In this document: piece after piece, positions 7,516-13,921 of the stretch | Position numbering within the stretch: the first letter of the stretch is position 1 | Layout of the letters: each line of letters opens with the position of its first letter | Assembly (NCBI GenBank): GCA_900317015.1 | Contig: ONFH01000098.1 | Span: forward strand, 1 to 17,426 | Direction of reading: 5' to 3' | DNA length: 17,426 nucleotides | Origin: an uncultured Erysipelotrichaceae bacterium | GTDB lineage: Bacteria > Bacillota_I > Bacilli_A > Erysipelotrichales > Coprobacillaceae | The notes under the pieces: model-generated | Told to the model about the DNA's origin: nothing | Seen by the model: only the letters and a program-made list of their open reading frames with translations | Database searches by the model: none | Translations under genes and position numbers: made by a program

Positions 7516-8583
7516 TTATAAATGGATGGCTAGATAAAACAGAACGGCGTCTTGAAAGTGACGAGGATTGAGATCAGTCTTAGAAGTGATCGTGTTAAGT
7601 CGCTGCTGGATCGTATTTTTGTGAAGATGAAGAGCCTGAGCTGTCTGATTTAAAGACTGATCGTTTTCGTAATAAACTTTTAAAAAGGCAATTTCTTCTT
7701 CTTTTAAAGCCCCAAGAATCTTCTCTTTATAAGAGTCCTTGATGGAGGAATCGATCTCGCTTGTCAAGATCTCTAATGTGAGATCATCAAAACAGATCAA
7801 ACGTTGACCTTCATGAATGGAAGAGAGGGCCGTCAGACTGCTCTGATACGAACGATGCATAGAAAAAAGCTTGTCTGTTTGTCCAACACCACATAATAGA
7901 GAAGGATGTTCATTGATAAACTGAACGAATTGATGACGATGTTGCATGTAGGCTTCATTGCGGATACAGACAAGAAAATGATCGGGATAAAAATAGGAAT
8001 AGATCGTTTGATCGATTCCATCAAAAAGACTATGTAAAGCACTGATCTGTGTTGAGATATTAACTTTAGGATCATTCGAAGAAAACTGAAAGGTCATCAT
8101 ACGATAGATCTCATCTAGTGGCATATGAAAACGCGTCAGACAATCTTCTAAATAATTTCTATTATCAATGTCATTGGTCATAAGGGAGCGGATGACATAA
8201 CGTTTTTGAGCATCTAAGGAACGATCATAAAGAGACATTTCCTGTTCATGTAACAGTAAGACGGTAATACGTTCCGCTAAATGGGCATAACGTCGTGCTT
8301 CTTCAATGGGAGCACTTATGCCAATGATGGCAATCATATTTTGATGGTAGTAGACAGGAATATTGATCCCTTCCTGTGAGCCATGATAGTCATCATTCTG
8401 ATGGACTTCTAATGACTTTCCTGTTAAAGCCACTTGATGACCGATTTCATGATAACTGCCAATACGCTCTGGATTGGTGGAAGCAGAGATGATCCCTTGC
8501 GTTGTAATAAAGTTGATATTATAGCCACAGACATCATGGATGGTATCGATGATCTCCTGTGAAAGGTTATGGGATATGTTCAT
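7516..8583 (-). CDS. cdaR: CdaR-type sugar diacid/glycerate regulator
   Basis: A 355-residue protein with two regions. The first about 135 residues form the diacid-recognition domain (start LSQEIIDTIHDVCGYNINF, then GSYHEIGHQVA and GINIPVYYHQNMIAIIGISA). The last about 60 residues form a PucR/CdaR helix-turn-helix (FLKVYYENDQSLNQTAQAL, LHKNTIQQRLNTI). CdaR in Escherichia coli activates glucarate, galactarate and glycerate genes in response to the ligand. Here it is divergent from the glycerate kinase-permease operon, which supports glycerate as inducer. AGGAGG lies directly upstream of the ATG. The middle part is weakly conserved, as usual for the family. The gene symbol rests on domain order and context. 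Confidence 0.9.
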   Translation of the reverse strand: MNISHNLSQEIIDTIHDVCGYNINFITTQGIISASTNPERIGSYHEIGHQVALTGKSLEVHQNDDYHGSQEGINIPVYYHQNMIAIIGISAPIEEARRYAHLAERITVLLLHEQEMSLYDRSLDAQKRYVIRSLMTNDIDNRNYLEDCLTRFHMPLDEIYRMMTFQFSSNDPKVNISTQISALHSLFDGIDQTIYSYFYPDHFLVCIRNEAYMQHRHQFVQFINEHPSLLCGVGQTDKLFSMHRSYQSSLTALSSIHEGQRLICFDDLTLEILTSEIDSSIKDSYKEKILGALKEEEIAFLKVYYENDQSLNQTAQALHLHKNTIQQRLNTITSKTDLNPRHFQDAVLFYLAIHL

Positions 8584-8718
8584 AGAATCCTCCTATGTTC
8601 TAGATGATATAAAAATAAGATAATAAAGATTGAAATATGTCATTTAGAATATATCATAGCTTGTTAAAAAATTCTATAATAGCATTAGTTAAAAAATAAA
8701 CAAGGTTGAGGTATATCT
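8584..8718. promoter_or_regulatory. Divergent regulator/operon control region
   Basis: This AT-rich 135-base region carries both start signals. For the kinase gene a perfect TATAAT lies at 8675-8680 with no good -35 at the right distance (TATCAT at 8652-8657), as expected for an activator-dependent promoter. The CdaR ribosome site AGGAGG is at 8588-8593 on the minus strand. No clear operator dyad could be picked out by eye. Confidence 0.5.
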
Positions 8719-9861
8719 ATGAATATTGTAGCAATCTTAGATTCTTTTAAAGGATCATTAACGTCTATTGAAGCAGGACGTTGTGTGAAAGAAGGATTTC
8801 AGCGTGTGGATCCTTCATTAAATGTATATGTGAAACCACTAGCAGATGGTGGGGAAGGAACTGTCGAAGCGATGATCGAAGGCTTGCAGGGAGAAAAGGT
8901 CACGATTGAAGTGACAGGTCCACTTGGTGAAAAGGTCCAGTCCACTTATGGCATTCTTCCTAAGACACAGATGGCGATTATTGAAATGAGCAGTGCTGCC
9001 GGCATTACATTGGTGCCTAGAAATGCTTTAAATCCCTATCTTACGACAACATATGGTGTTGGAGAAATGATTGAAGATGCGATCAAGAAAGGATGTCGTC
9101 AGTTCTTGATCGGCATTGGCGGTTCCGCAACGAATGATGGAGGCGCTGGCATGTTAATGGCTTTAGGGTATCGTTTCCTTGATGAAAACAAACGATCTAT
9201 CGCCCTAGGTGCGCAAGGTTTACAAAAGCTTGCCGCTATTGATGAATCACATGTTTTACCAGAATTATCAGAATGTACCTTTAAAATTGCCTGTGATGTG
9301 ACGAATCCATTATGTGGCGCCAAAGGTGCCAGTGCTGTTTTTGGTCCTCAAAAAGGAGCGAATGCGACAATGGTCTTAGAGATGAATCAGTGGCTGAAAC
9401 GTTATGCGCAAATTGTGAAAACAATTCATCCCGAAAGTGATGAAAATGCGCCAGGATCAGGCGCAGCTGGTGGATTAGGTTTTGCCTTCCGTAGTTTCTT
9501 GGGTGGCAGTCTTGAATCGGGTATCGAACTCGTTATGAAGGAAACGCATTTAGAAGAGGAAATCAAGAAAGCTGATCTTGTCGTCACCGGAGAAGGCCGT
9601 CTAGATGGCCAAAGTGCTATGGGCAAAGCGCCAATTGGTGTAGCTAAGCTTGCTAAAAAATATCATAAACCAGTCATTGCCTTCGCTGGATGCGTGAGTG
9701 AAGACGCCAGAGTGTGTAATGAATGTGGGATCGATGCTTTCTTCCCAACGGTAAGAAAAGCGACATCTCTTGATGAAGCGATGGATCATCAGAATGCCCA
9801 AAATAATTTAAAAGATACCGCTGAACAAGTGATGCGTTTACTGATGATGAAAGGAGTCTAA
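8719..9861 (+). CDS. glxK: Glycerate kinase (GlxK/GarK family)
   Basis: A 380-residue protein of the usual length for the bacterial glycerate kinase type 1 family (Pfam Gly_kinase), which phosphorylates D-glycerate with ATP; most members give 2-phosphoglycerate, feeding glycolysis. Motifs in order are LDSFKGSLTS (7-16), LADGGEGT (41-48), GIGGSATNDGG (132-142), CDVTNPLCG (192-200), GPQKG (209-213), PGSGAAGGLG (245-254) and TGEGRLDGQS (290-299). All expected Gly-rich and acidic residues are present. The ribosome site is modest (TTGAGG). The stop is two bases before the permease start, so the two genes form an operon, divergent from the CdaR-type regulator. GlxK, GarK and GlxK-like proteins cannot be told apart from sequence alone. 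Confidence 0.95.
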   Translation: MNIVAILDSFKGSLTSIEAGRCVKEGFQRVDPSLNVYVKPLADGGEGTVEAMIEGLQGEKVTIEVTGPLGEKVQSTYGILPKTQMAIIEMSSAAGITLVPRNALNPYLTTTYGVGEMIEDAIKKGCRQFLIGIGGSATNDGGAGMLMALGYRFLDENKRSIALGAQGLQKLAAIDESHVLPELSECTFKIACDVTNPLCGAKGASAVFGPQKGANATMVLEMNQWLKRYAQIVKTIHPESDENAPGSGAAGGLGFAFRSFLGGSLESGIELVMKETHLEEEIKKADLVVTGEGRLDGQSAMGKAPIGVAKLAKKYHKPVIAFAGCVSEDARVCNECGIDAFFPTVRKATSLDEAMDHQNAQNNLKDTAEQVMRLLMMKGV

Positions 9862-9863
9862 AG

Positions 9864-11117
9864 ATGCAAGTACAGTTTTCTACATTAGGGGCTCTCATTG
9901 GTCTTTTCTTAGCTATTGCTTTAATTATTAAGAAATTCCATCCCGCTTATAGCTTAATGTTAGGGGCCTTAGTGGGTGGTCTGATTGGTTCGGCAAATCT
10001 CGATGCGACCGTCAATGCGATGATGACTGGGGCTGCTAGCATGATGACCTCTGTCTTACGTATCTTAACATCAGGGATCCTAGCAGGAGCGCTGATCAAG
10101 ACTGGATCAGCGGAAAAAATCGCCTCAGTGATCGTTGAGAAACTAGGAAAAACACGTGCTTTGTTTGCGATTGCCTTATCGACGATGATCATTTGTGCAG
10201 TTGGTGTCTTTGTGGATATTTCTGTCATTACCGTGGCCCCAATTGCTTTAGCGATTGGTAAAGAGGCTGGCTACAATAAAGAGAGTCTCTTATTAGCTAT
10301 GATCGGTGGGGGGAAAGCAGGAAATATTATTTCACCAAATCCTAATACCATTGCCGTCGCCGAAGCGTTTAAAGTCAATTTAACATCATTAATGGTCCGT
10401 AATATCATTCCTGCCATTTGTGCATTGATCGTTACAGTGCTTATTGCCCGTCAGTTATCCAAACGCAAAGGCTTAAACGTCAGTGATGAGGATGTCGACT
10501 TACCAGGACGAAAGCTGCCTTCTTTTCTAGCTGCCATTGCGGGACCAATCGTCGTCATCGTCTTATTAGCACTAAGAACGATCAATATTACCGTTGATCC
10601 GATGATTGCTTTACCAGTCGGTGGTCTTGTTTGTACGTTATGTACAGGACATATGAAAAACTTTGGTTCCTTTAGTGAATATGGTTTAGGCAAAGTTATG
10701 GGGGTATCGATCTTACTTTTAGGAACAGGGACGATTGCTGGAATTATCAAAGCGTCTTATTTGCAGCATGATGTCGTTCATCTTTTACAGATCTTAAATA
10801 TGCCAGCTTTCTTATTAGCACCGATCTCTGGCATTTTGATGGCTGGCGCAACAGCTTCGACAACTGCTGGTGCTACCGTAGCAGCCCAGACATTCTCTTC
10901 TGTTTTACTTGCAAAGGGCGTCCCAGCACTTTCTGCTGGCGCAATGATCCATGCGGGGGCAACGGTCATCGACTCTCTACCACATGGCTCTTTCTTCCAT
11001 GCCACAGGTGGCGCTGTCAATATGGAAATTGGGGAACGTATGAGACTGATTGCCTTTGAAGCGATGGTTGGTTTGACAAGCACAATTGTTTCCGTTCTCG
11101 TTTATCTCTTTTTATAA
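9864..11117 (+). CDS. GntP family permease, probable glycerate/sugar-acid uptake
   Basis: A 417-residue, highly hydrophobic protein with about 12 membrane helices. Features of the GntP (gluconate:H+ symporter) family include the N-terminal LALIIKKFHPAYSLMLGALVGGL, GILAGALIKTGSAEKIA, VDISVITVAPIALAIGKEAG, GGGKAGNIISPNPNTIA, and the C-terminal HAGATVIDSLPHGSFFHATG. Related proteins carry gluconate, glycerate and other hydroxy acids. Adjacency to a glycerate kinase and a CdaR-type regulator makes glycerate the likely substrate. AAAGGAG inside the end of the kinase gene (9850-9856) serves as its ribosome site. It is the last gene of the operon, its stop codon falling in the outer stem of the terminator. 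Confidence 0.92.
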   Translation: MQVQFSTLGALIGLFLAIALIIKKFHPAYSLMLGALVGGLIGSANLDATVNAMMTGAASMMTSVLRILTSGILAGALIKTGSAEKIASVIVEKLGKTRALFAIALSTMIICAVGVFVDISVITVAPIALAIGKEAGYNKESLLLAMIGGGKAGNIISPNPNTIAVAEAFKVNLTSLMVRNIIPAICALIVTVLIARQLSKRKGLNVSDEDVDLPGRKLPSFLAAIAGPIVVIVLLALRTINITVDPMIALPVGGLVCTLCTGHMKNFGSFSEYGLGKVMGVSILLLGTGTIAGIIKASYLQHDVVHLLQILNMPAFLLAPISGILMAGATASTTAGATVAAQTFSSVLLAKGVPALSAGAMIHAGATVIDSLPHGSFFHATGGAVNMEIGERMRLIAFEAMVGLTSTIVSVLVYLFL

Positions 11118-11179
11118 AAACATACATGAAACGTTTAGAATGAGTGGTTTACACGGCCACTCATTTTATATGTTTTTAT
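11114..11179 (+). terminator. Nested terminator hairpin closing the glycerate operon
   Basis: The inner stem ATGAGTGG (11140-11147) with CCACTCAT (11157-11164) is followed by TTT. A second, outer, perfect 11-bp stem is formed by ATAAAAACATA (11114-11124) and TATGTTTTTAT (11169-11179). Its 5' arm includes the permease stop codon. Confidence 0.8.
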
Positions 11180-11217
11180 CAAAATGGTGAAATATTCATG
11201 AATTTTTGCTTGAAGAC

Positions 11218-11248
11218 TTGCTTATAACGCTACGTCATATGCTATGGT
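11218..11248 (+). promoter_or_regulatory. MerR-type promoter with 19-bp spacer and operator dyad
   Basis: TTGCTT (11218-11223), then exactly 19 bases, then TATGGT (11243-11248). The spacer holds a near-palindrome ATAACG-CTA-CGTCAT (11224-11238), with arms matching at 5 of 6 positions. MerR family activators bind such dyads inside overlong 19-20 bp spacers and twist the DNA to bring the boxes into register. It drives the regulator gene at 11272, so autoregulation is the straightforward reading. Confidence 0.7.
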
Positions 11249-11271
11249 GAAAGGGAAAGAGGTGAAAAGCT

Positions 11272-12000
11272 ATGTCGACATATACAACAGGAGAACTTGC
11301 CAAGCTTTGTGGTGTGACAGTCCGAACCGTGCAATATTATGATAAGCGAGGAATCTTAACACCTAGTGAACGTTCTGAAGGCGGCAGACGCCTTTATAAA
11401 GATGAGGATCTCAAACGATTGAAAGTGATCTGCTTCTTGAGAGATTTAGATTTTTCAATAGACGCTATTTTGGGAATCCTAAAAGATGAACATCCAGAAC
11501 ATGTTATTTCTATGCTTGTTGAGCAGCAGGAAAAGATCCTTACTGAGGAAATTACGATCAAAAAAGAGAAATTAGAAAAGCTTCAGAAACTCAAAAGCGG
11601 GATGAAGAACGAAGATCAGTTTTCTCTAGAATCCATCACCGATATAGCTATGCTTATGGAAGGAAAGAAAAAGCTTAAGAACCTTCATCGTTTTATGCTT
11701 TTAACAGGAATTCCGATCACCATTTTACAATGGACTTCAATTATTCTTGGCATCATCAAAGGACTGTGGTGGCCATTTATCATCTGGGCATTAGTGGCAA
11801 TTATTTGGGGAAGCTGGTTGAGCCGTTATTATTTCAAACATGTCAACTATATCTGTCCACAATGTCATCAGGCTTTTCGACCAACTTTAAAAGAAGCATT
11901 TTTTGCCCGCCACAGCCCAAAGGCTCGTAAGTTAACGTGTCCAGCGTGTCATCATAAAGGCTTTTGTTTAGAAATTTGGGGAGGTGAAGATCATGAGTGA
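11272..12000 (+). CDS. Membrane-tethered MerR-type transcription regulator with C-terminal zinc ribbon
   Basis: A 242-residue protein with an unusual order of parts. Residues 4-70 are a MerR winged helix (YTTGELAKLCGVTVRTVQYY, then the wing GGRRLY). Residues about 80-112 form a charged coiled coil, the usual MerR dimer helix. Residues 141-161 and 165-182 are hydrophobic (MLLTGIPITILQWTSIILG; WWPFIIWALVAIIWG) and read as a membrane hairpin. The tail carries CPQCH (Cys195, Cys198) and CPACH (Cys223, Cys226), a zinc ribbon. With two helices, both the DNA-binding and zinc parts would be cytoplasmic. A good ribosome site (GAGGTGA) precedes the ATG. It overlaps the YhfC protease gene by 8 bases. 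Effector and targets beyond its own promoter are unknown. Confidence 0.88.
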   Translation: MSTYTTGELAKLCGVTVRTVQYYDKRGILTPSERSEGGRRLYKDEDLKRLKVICFLRDLDFSIDAILGILKDEHPEHVISMLVEQQEKILTEEITIKKEKLEKLQKLKSGMKNEDQFSLESITDIAMLMEGKKKLKNLHRFMLLTGIPITILQWTSIILGIIKGLWWPFIIWALVAIIWGSWLSRYYFKHVNYICPQCHQAFRPTLKEAFFARHSPKARKLTCPACHHKGFCLEIWGGEDHE

Positions 12001-12820
12001 GTTAGAGAAGATCGTGATTGGAAAAGAAAGTCTTCCTGCTTTGATCTTGACGATTCTCTTCATGATCATTATTCCTATTGTTTTCTTCATTTATTGGCGT
12101 AAAAAGCATAAAGATCAAACAAAGATGAGTTACTTGATAGCAGGAATGATCGGATTTCTCATTTCGGCAAGGGTCCTAGAACTTGGTGTACATTATGTCT
12201 GTCTGATTTCCAAGAATCCCATTTCTCATTTTCTTAATACGAATACGTGGGCTTATGCTCTCTATGGAATCGTAATGGCAGGCATCTTTGAAGAATGTGG
12301 GCGTTATGTGATCTTCAAATCAATCATGAAGAAGCATCGTACTCGTGAAAATGTGGTCCTTTATGGCATAGGTCATGGCGGCATGGAAATCTTCACTGTG
12401 ATCTTACCAGCGATGATCACGTATCTTGTCATTGTTGTATTATTCTCTAGCGGGAATATTCAAAATGCTTTGAAGACTTTAAAGATGACTAAGGATAATA
12501 TTTTTGTGATTCTTCCGGCAATCAAAGCAGCTGCAACATTTAATTTTATAACTATGGTTCTTAGTATCATTGAACGTTTGCTTACGATGTTTATTCAAAT
12601 CGGGCTTACCGTAATTGTTTATGTTGATGTGATCAATACCAATAAGGTGAAGTTATTGTTGGCTATTGTATTGCATATGCTGGTCGATTTATTTCCCGTG
12701 CTTTATCAAAGAAAAGTATTATCACTTGGAATTGCGGAAATTTGGCTTGCTTGCTGGTGTATCATTATTATCTTTATGGCTTTAAGATTATATCGAAATG
12801 AAAATAGGATAGATGCATAA
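11993..12820 (+). CDS. YhfC family intramembrane metalloprotease
   Basis: A 275-residue membrane protein with about seven or eight helices. It has the residues expected of the YhfC family (related to CAAX/PrsW-type glutamic/metalloproteases): a Glu pair in FEECGR (100-101), His128 and Glu132 in GIGHGGMEI, and His228 with Asp232 in LHMLVDLFPVLY. These probably bind the catalytic metal or water within the membrane. ATG 11993 is chosen because GGAGG at 11980-11984 is ideally spaced; a GTG at 11984 overlaps that site. It shares 8 bases with the upstream regulator gene, so translation of the two is coupled. The context suggests the MerR-type protein is its substrate or is controlled by it; that is inference. 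A terminator follows. Confidence 0.9.
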   Translation: MSELEKIVIGKESLPALILTILFMIIIPIVFFIYWRKKHKDQTKMSYLIAGMIGFLISARVLELGVHYVCLISKNPISHFLNTNTWAYALYGIVMAGIFEECGRYVIFKSIMKKHRTRENVVLYGIGHGGMEIFTVILPAMITYLVIVVLFSSGNIQNALKTLKMTKDNIFVILPAIKAAATFNFITMVLSIIERLLTMFIQIGLTVIVYVDVINTNKVKLLLAIVLHMLVDLFPVLYQRKVLSLGIAEIWLACWCIIIIFMALRLYRNENRIDA

Positions 12821-12826
12821 CTTTAT

Positions 12827-12861
12827 GAAAGCTCAGCTCTAAATCACGGACTGAGCTTTTC
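12827..12861 (+). terminator. Terminator after the regulator-protease operon
   Basis: GAAAGCTCAG (12827-12836) pairs with CTGAGCTTTTC (12851-12861), with one extra T in the 3' arm. The T run is short (four), so termination may be incomplete. Confidence 0.65.
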
Positions 12862-13010
12862 ATCTGCAAAATTTAGATCAATAGGCGTGATCGGGAGTTT
12901 AGGAAGAAAAAAAGAAGATGTGGATTTTCCTATAGACTCCATGATAAAAATAAATAACATATACGTTCAAGAATAAAAAGAGTACAATAGGGACATGAAG
13001 GAGAAGAAAG

Positions 13011-13744
13011 ATGTTTGCGGATTATAAAAAAATAAAAGCATTAAATGATACAAATCGAAGATTATATAACTATATGATCGATCATACAGATGAAGTGATC
13101 GATATGAATGTACGTCAGTTTGCGGATGCCAACTTTGTTACCCAGCGACTGTTGTACGTTTTAGTCGTGCCATGGGATGTGATGGCTTTGCGGAATTAAA
13201 AAAGATGCTTCAGGCGGATAATGATGAGAAGATCTCATTTTCTGATCAGCAGGATGTGGATGAATTAATTCAATTTCTAAAGTCTACAGAAGAGGAAGAA
13301 TGTGAAAAGAAGATTGATGAATTTGTGGATTTGATTTTAGAAAAATCAAATGTATTCTTCTTTGGCATCGGCAATAGTGCCGCTATGGCTTATTATGGAG
13401 CACGCTATTTTTCTGACCTTGGTTTATTCTCGTTTTATATTGATGATCCATTTTATCCATCATATTTACGAAGTTCCGATTATTGTGCCATTTTCTTATC
13501 AGAAAGTGGTGAAACCGTAGAACTGATCAGACAGGTCTCGCATCTTAAAGAAGCAGGAGCGACCGTTCTGTTGATCACGAACAATGAAGAATCCACATTG
13601 GCAAAAATGGCAGACTGTACACTTGCTTATCATGTCACAGAAACAAAGCTCGTGCAGACCTTTGATTTAACCAGTCAAGTACCAACACTTTATCTGTTAG
13701 AAAAGATTGCAAAAAGGGTGAAAGGATTTATTCCAGAAACATGA
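13011..13744 (+). pseudogene. MurR/RpiR family regulator with SIS domain, frameshifted in the DNA-binding domain
   Basis: ATG 13011 has the ribosome site AAGGAG and encodes the first helices (KIKALNDTNRRLYNYMIDHT, then VRQFADANFVTQ). At 13143-13147 the frame breaks: the expected recognition helix ATVVRFSRAMGCDGFAELKK appears in the frame one base earlier, as if one G had been lost from CAGGCG. The second frame runs to TGA 13744 and contains a full SIS sugar-phosphate domain: VFFFGIGNSAAMAYYGARYF, then FLSESGETVELI, and TNNEESTLAKMADC. Repaired, the protein would be about 244 residues, the normal family size. RpiR-type proteins sense phosphosugars and control sugar or cell-wall genes. The lesion removes the link between DNA reading and sensing, unless it is a sequencing error. 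Confidence 0.85.
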
Positions 13745-13752
13745 CCGTACCA

Positions 13753-13763
13753 GTTTATGAAAC
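13753..13763. promoter_or_regulatory. Short palindrome GTTT-ATG-AAAC after the RpiR gene
   Basis: GTTT (13753-13756) and AAAC (13760-13763) flank ATG. It shares its ends with the longer palindrome at 13854-13870 and may be a second copy of the same operator; it could equally be chance in AT-rich DNA. Confidence 0.25.
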
Positions 13764-13797
13764 AAGAATAAAAACTAAAATATGTAAAATCATTCAC

Positions 13798-13836
13798 AAG
13801 AAGTGTTTTCCCTAAAAAATGAGACACTTCTTTTTT
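13798..13836 (+). terminator. Rho-independent terminator after the RpiR gene
   Basis: AAGAAGTGT (13798-13806) pairs perfectly with ACACTTCTT (13824-13832), followed by T to 13836. It separates the regulator from the surface-protein gene. Confidence 0.85.
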
Positions 13837-13853
13837 GACTTTCCAAAATCATT

Positions 13854-13895
13854 GTTTCATAAGATGAAACAAGTGAAAATTCACTGTGCTATGAT
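13854..13895 (+). promoter_or_regulatory. Two adjacent palindromes at the surface-protein promoter
   Basis: GTTTCAT-AAG-ATGAAAC (13854-13870) is a perfect 7-bp inverted repeat. Directly after it AGTGAA-AA-TTCACT (13872-13885) is a perfect 6-bp inverted repeat. A TATGAT box (13890-13895) follows, with no recognisable -35, the first palindrome covering that place. The arrangement fits a promoter controlled by bound regulators; the RpiR gene next door is the obvious candidate but this is inference. Confidence 0.5.
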
Positions 13896-13921
13896 GCGCT
13901 CAAGTAAAGGAGAGAGGAATC

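Noticed and set aside
9099..9898. Several minus-strand ORFs of 66-74 codons across the glycerate kinase gene
   Set aside because: They are antisense shadows of a well-conserved coding region and have no start signals or family features.
9947..11083. Minus-strand ORFs of 93-101 codons across the GntP gene
   Set aside because: Antisense of hydrophobic codons gives long open frames; the composition is not protein-like.
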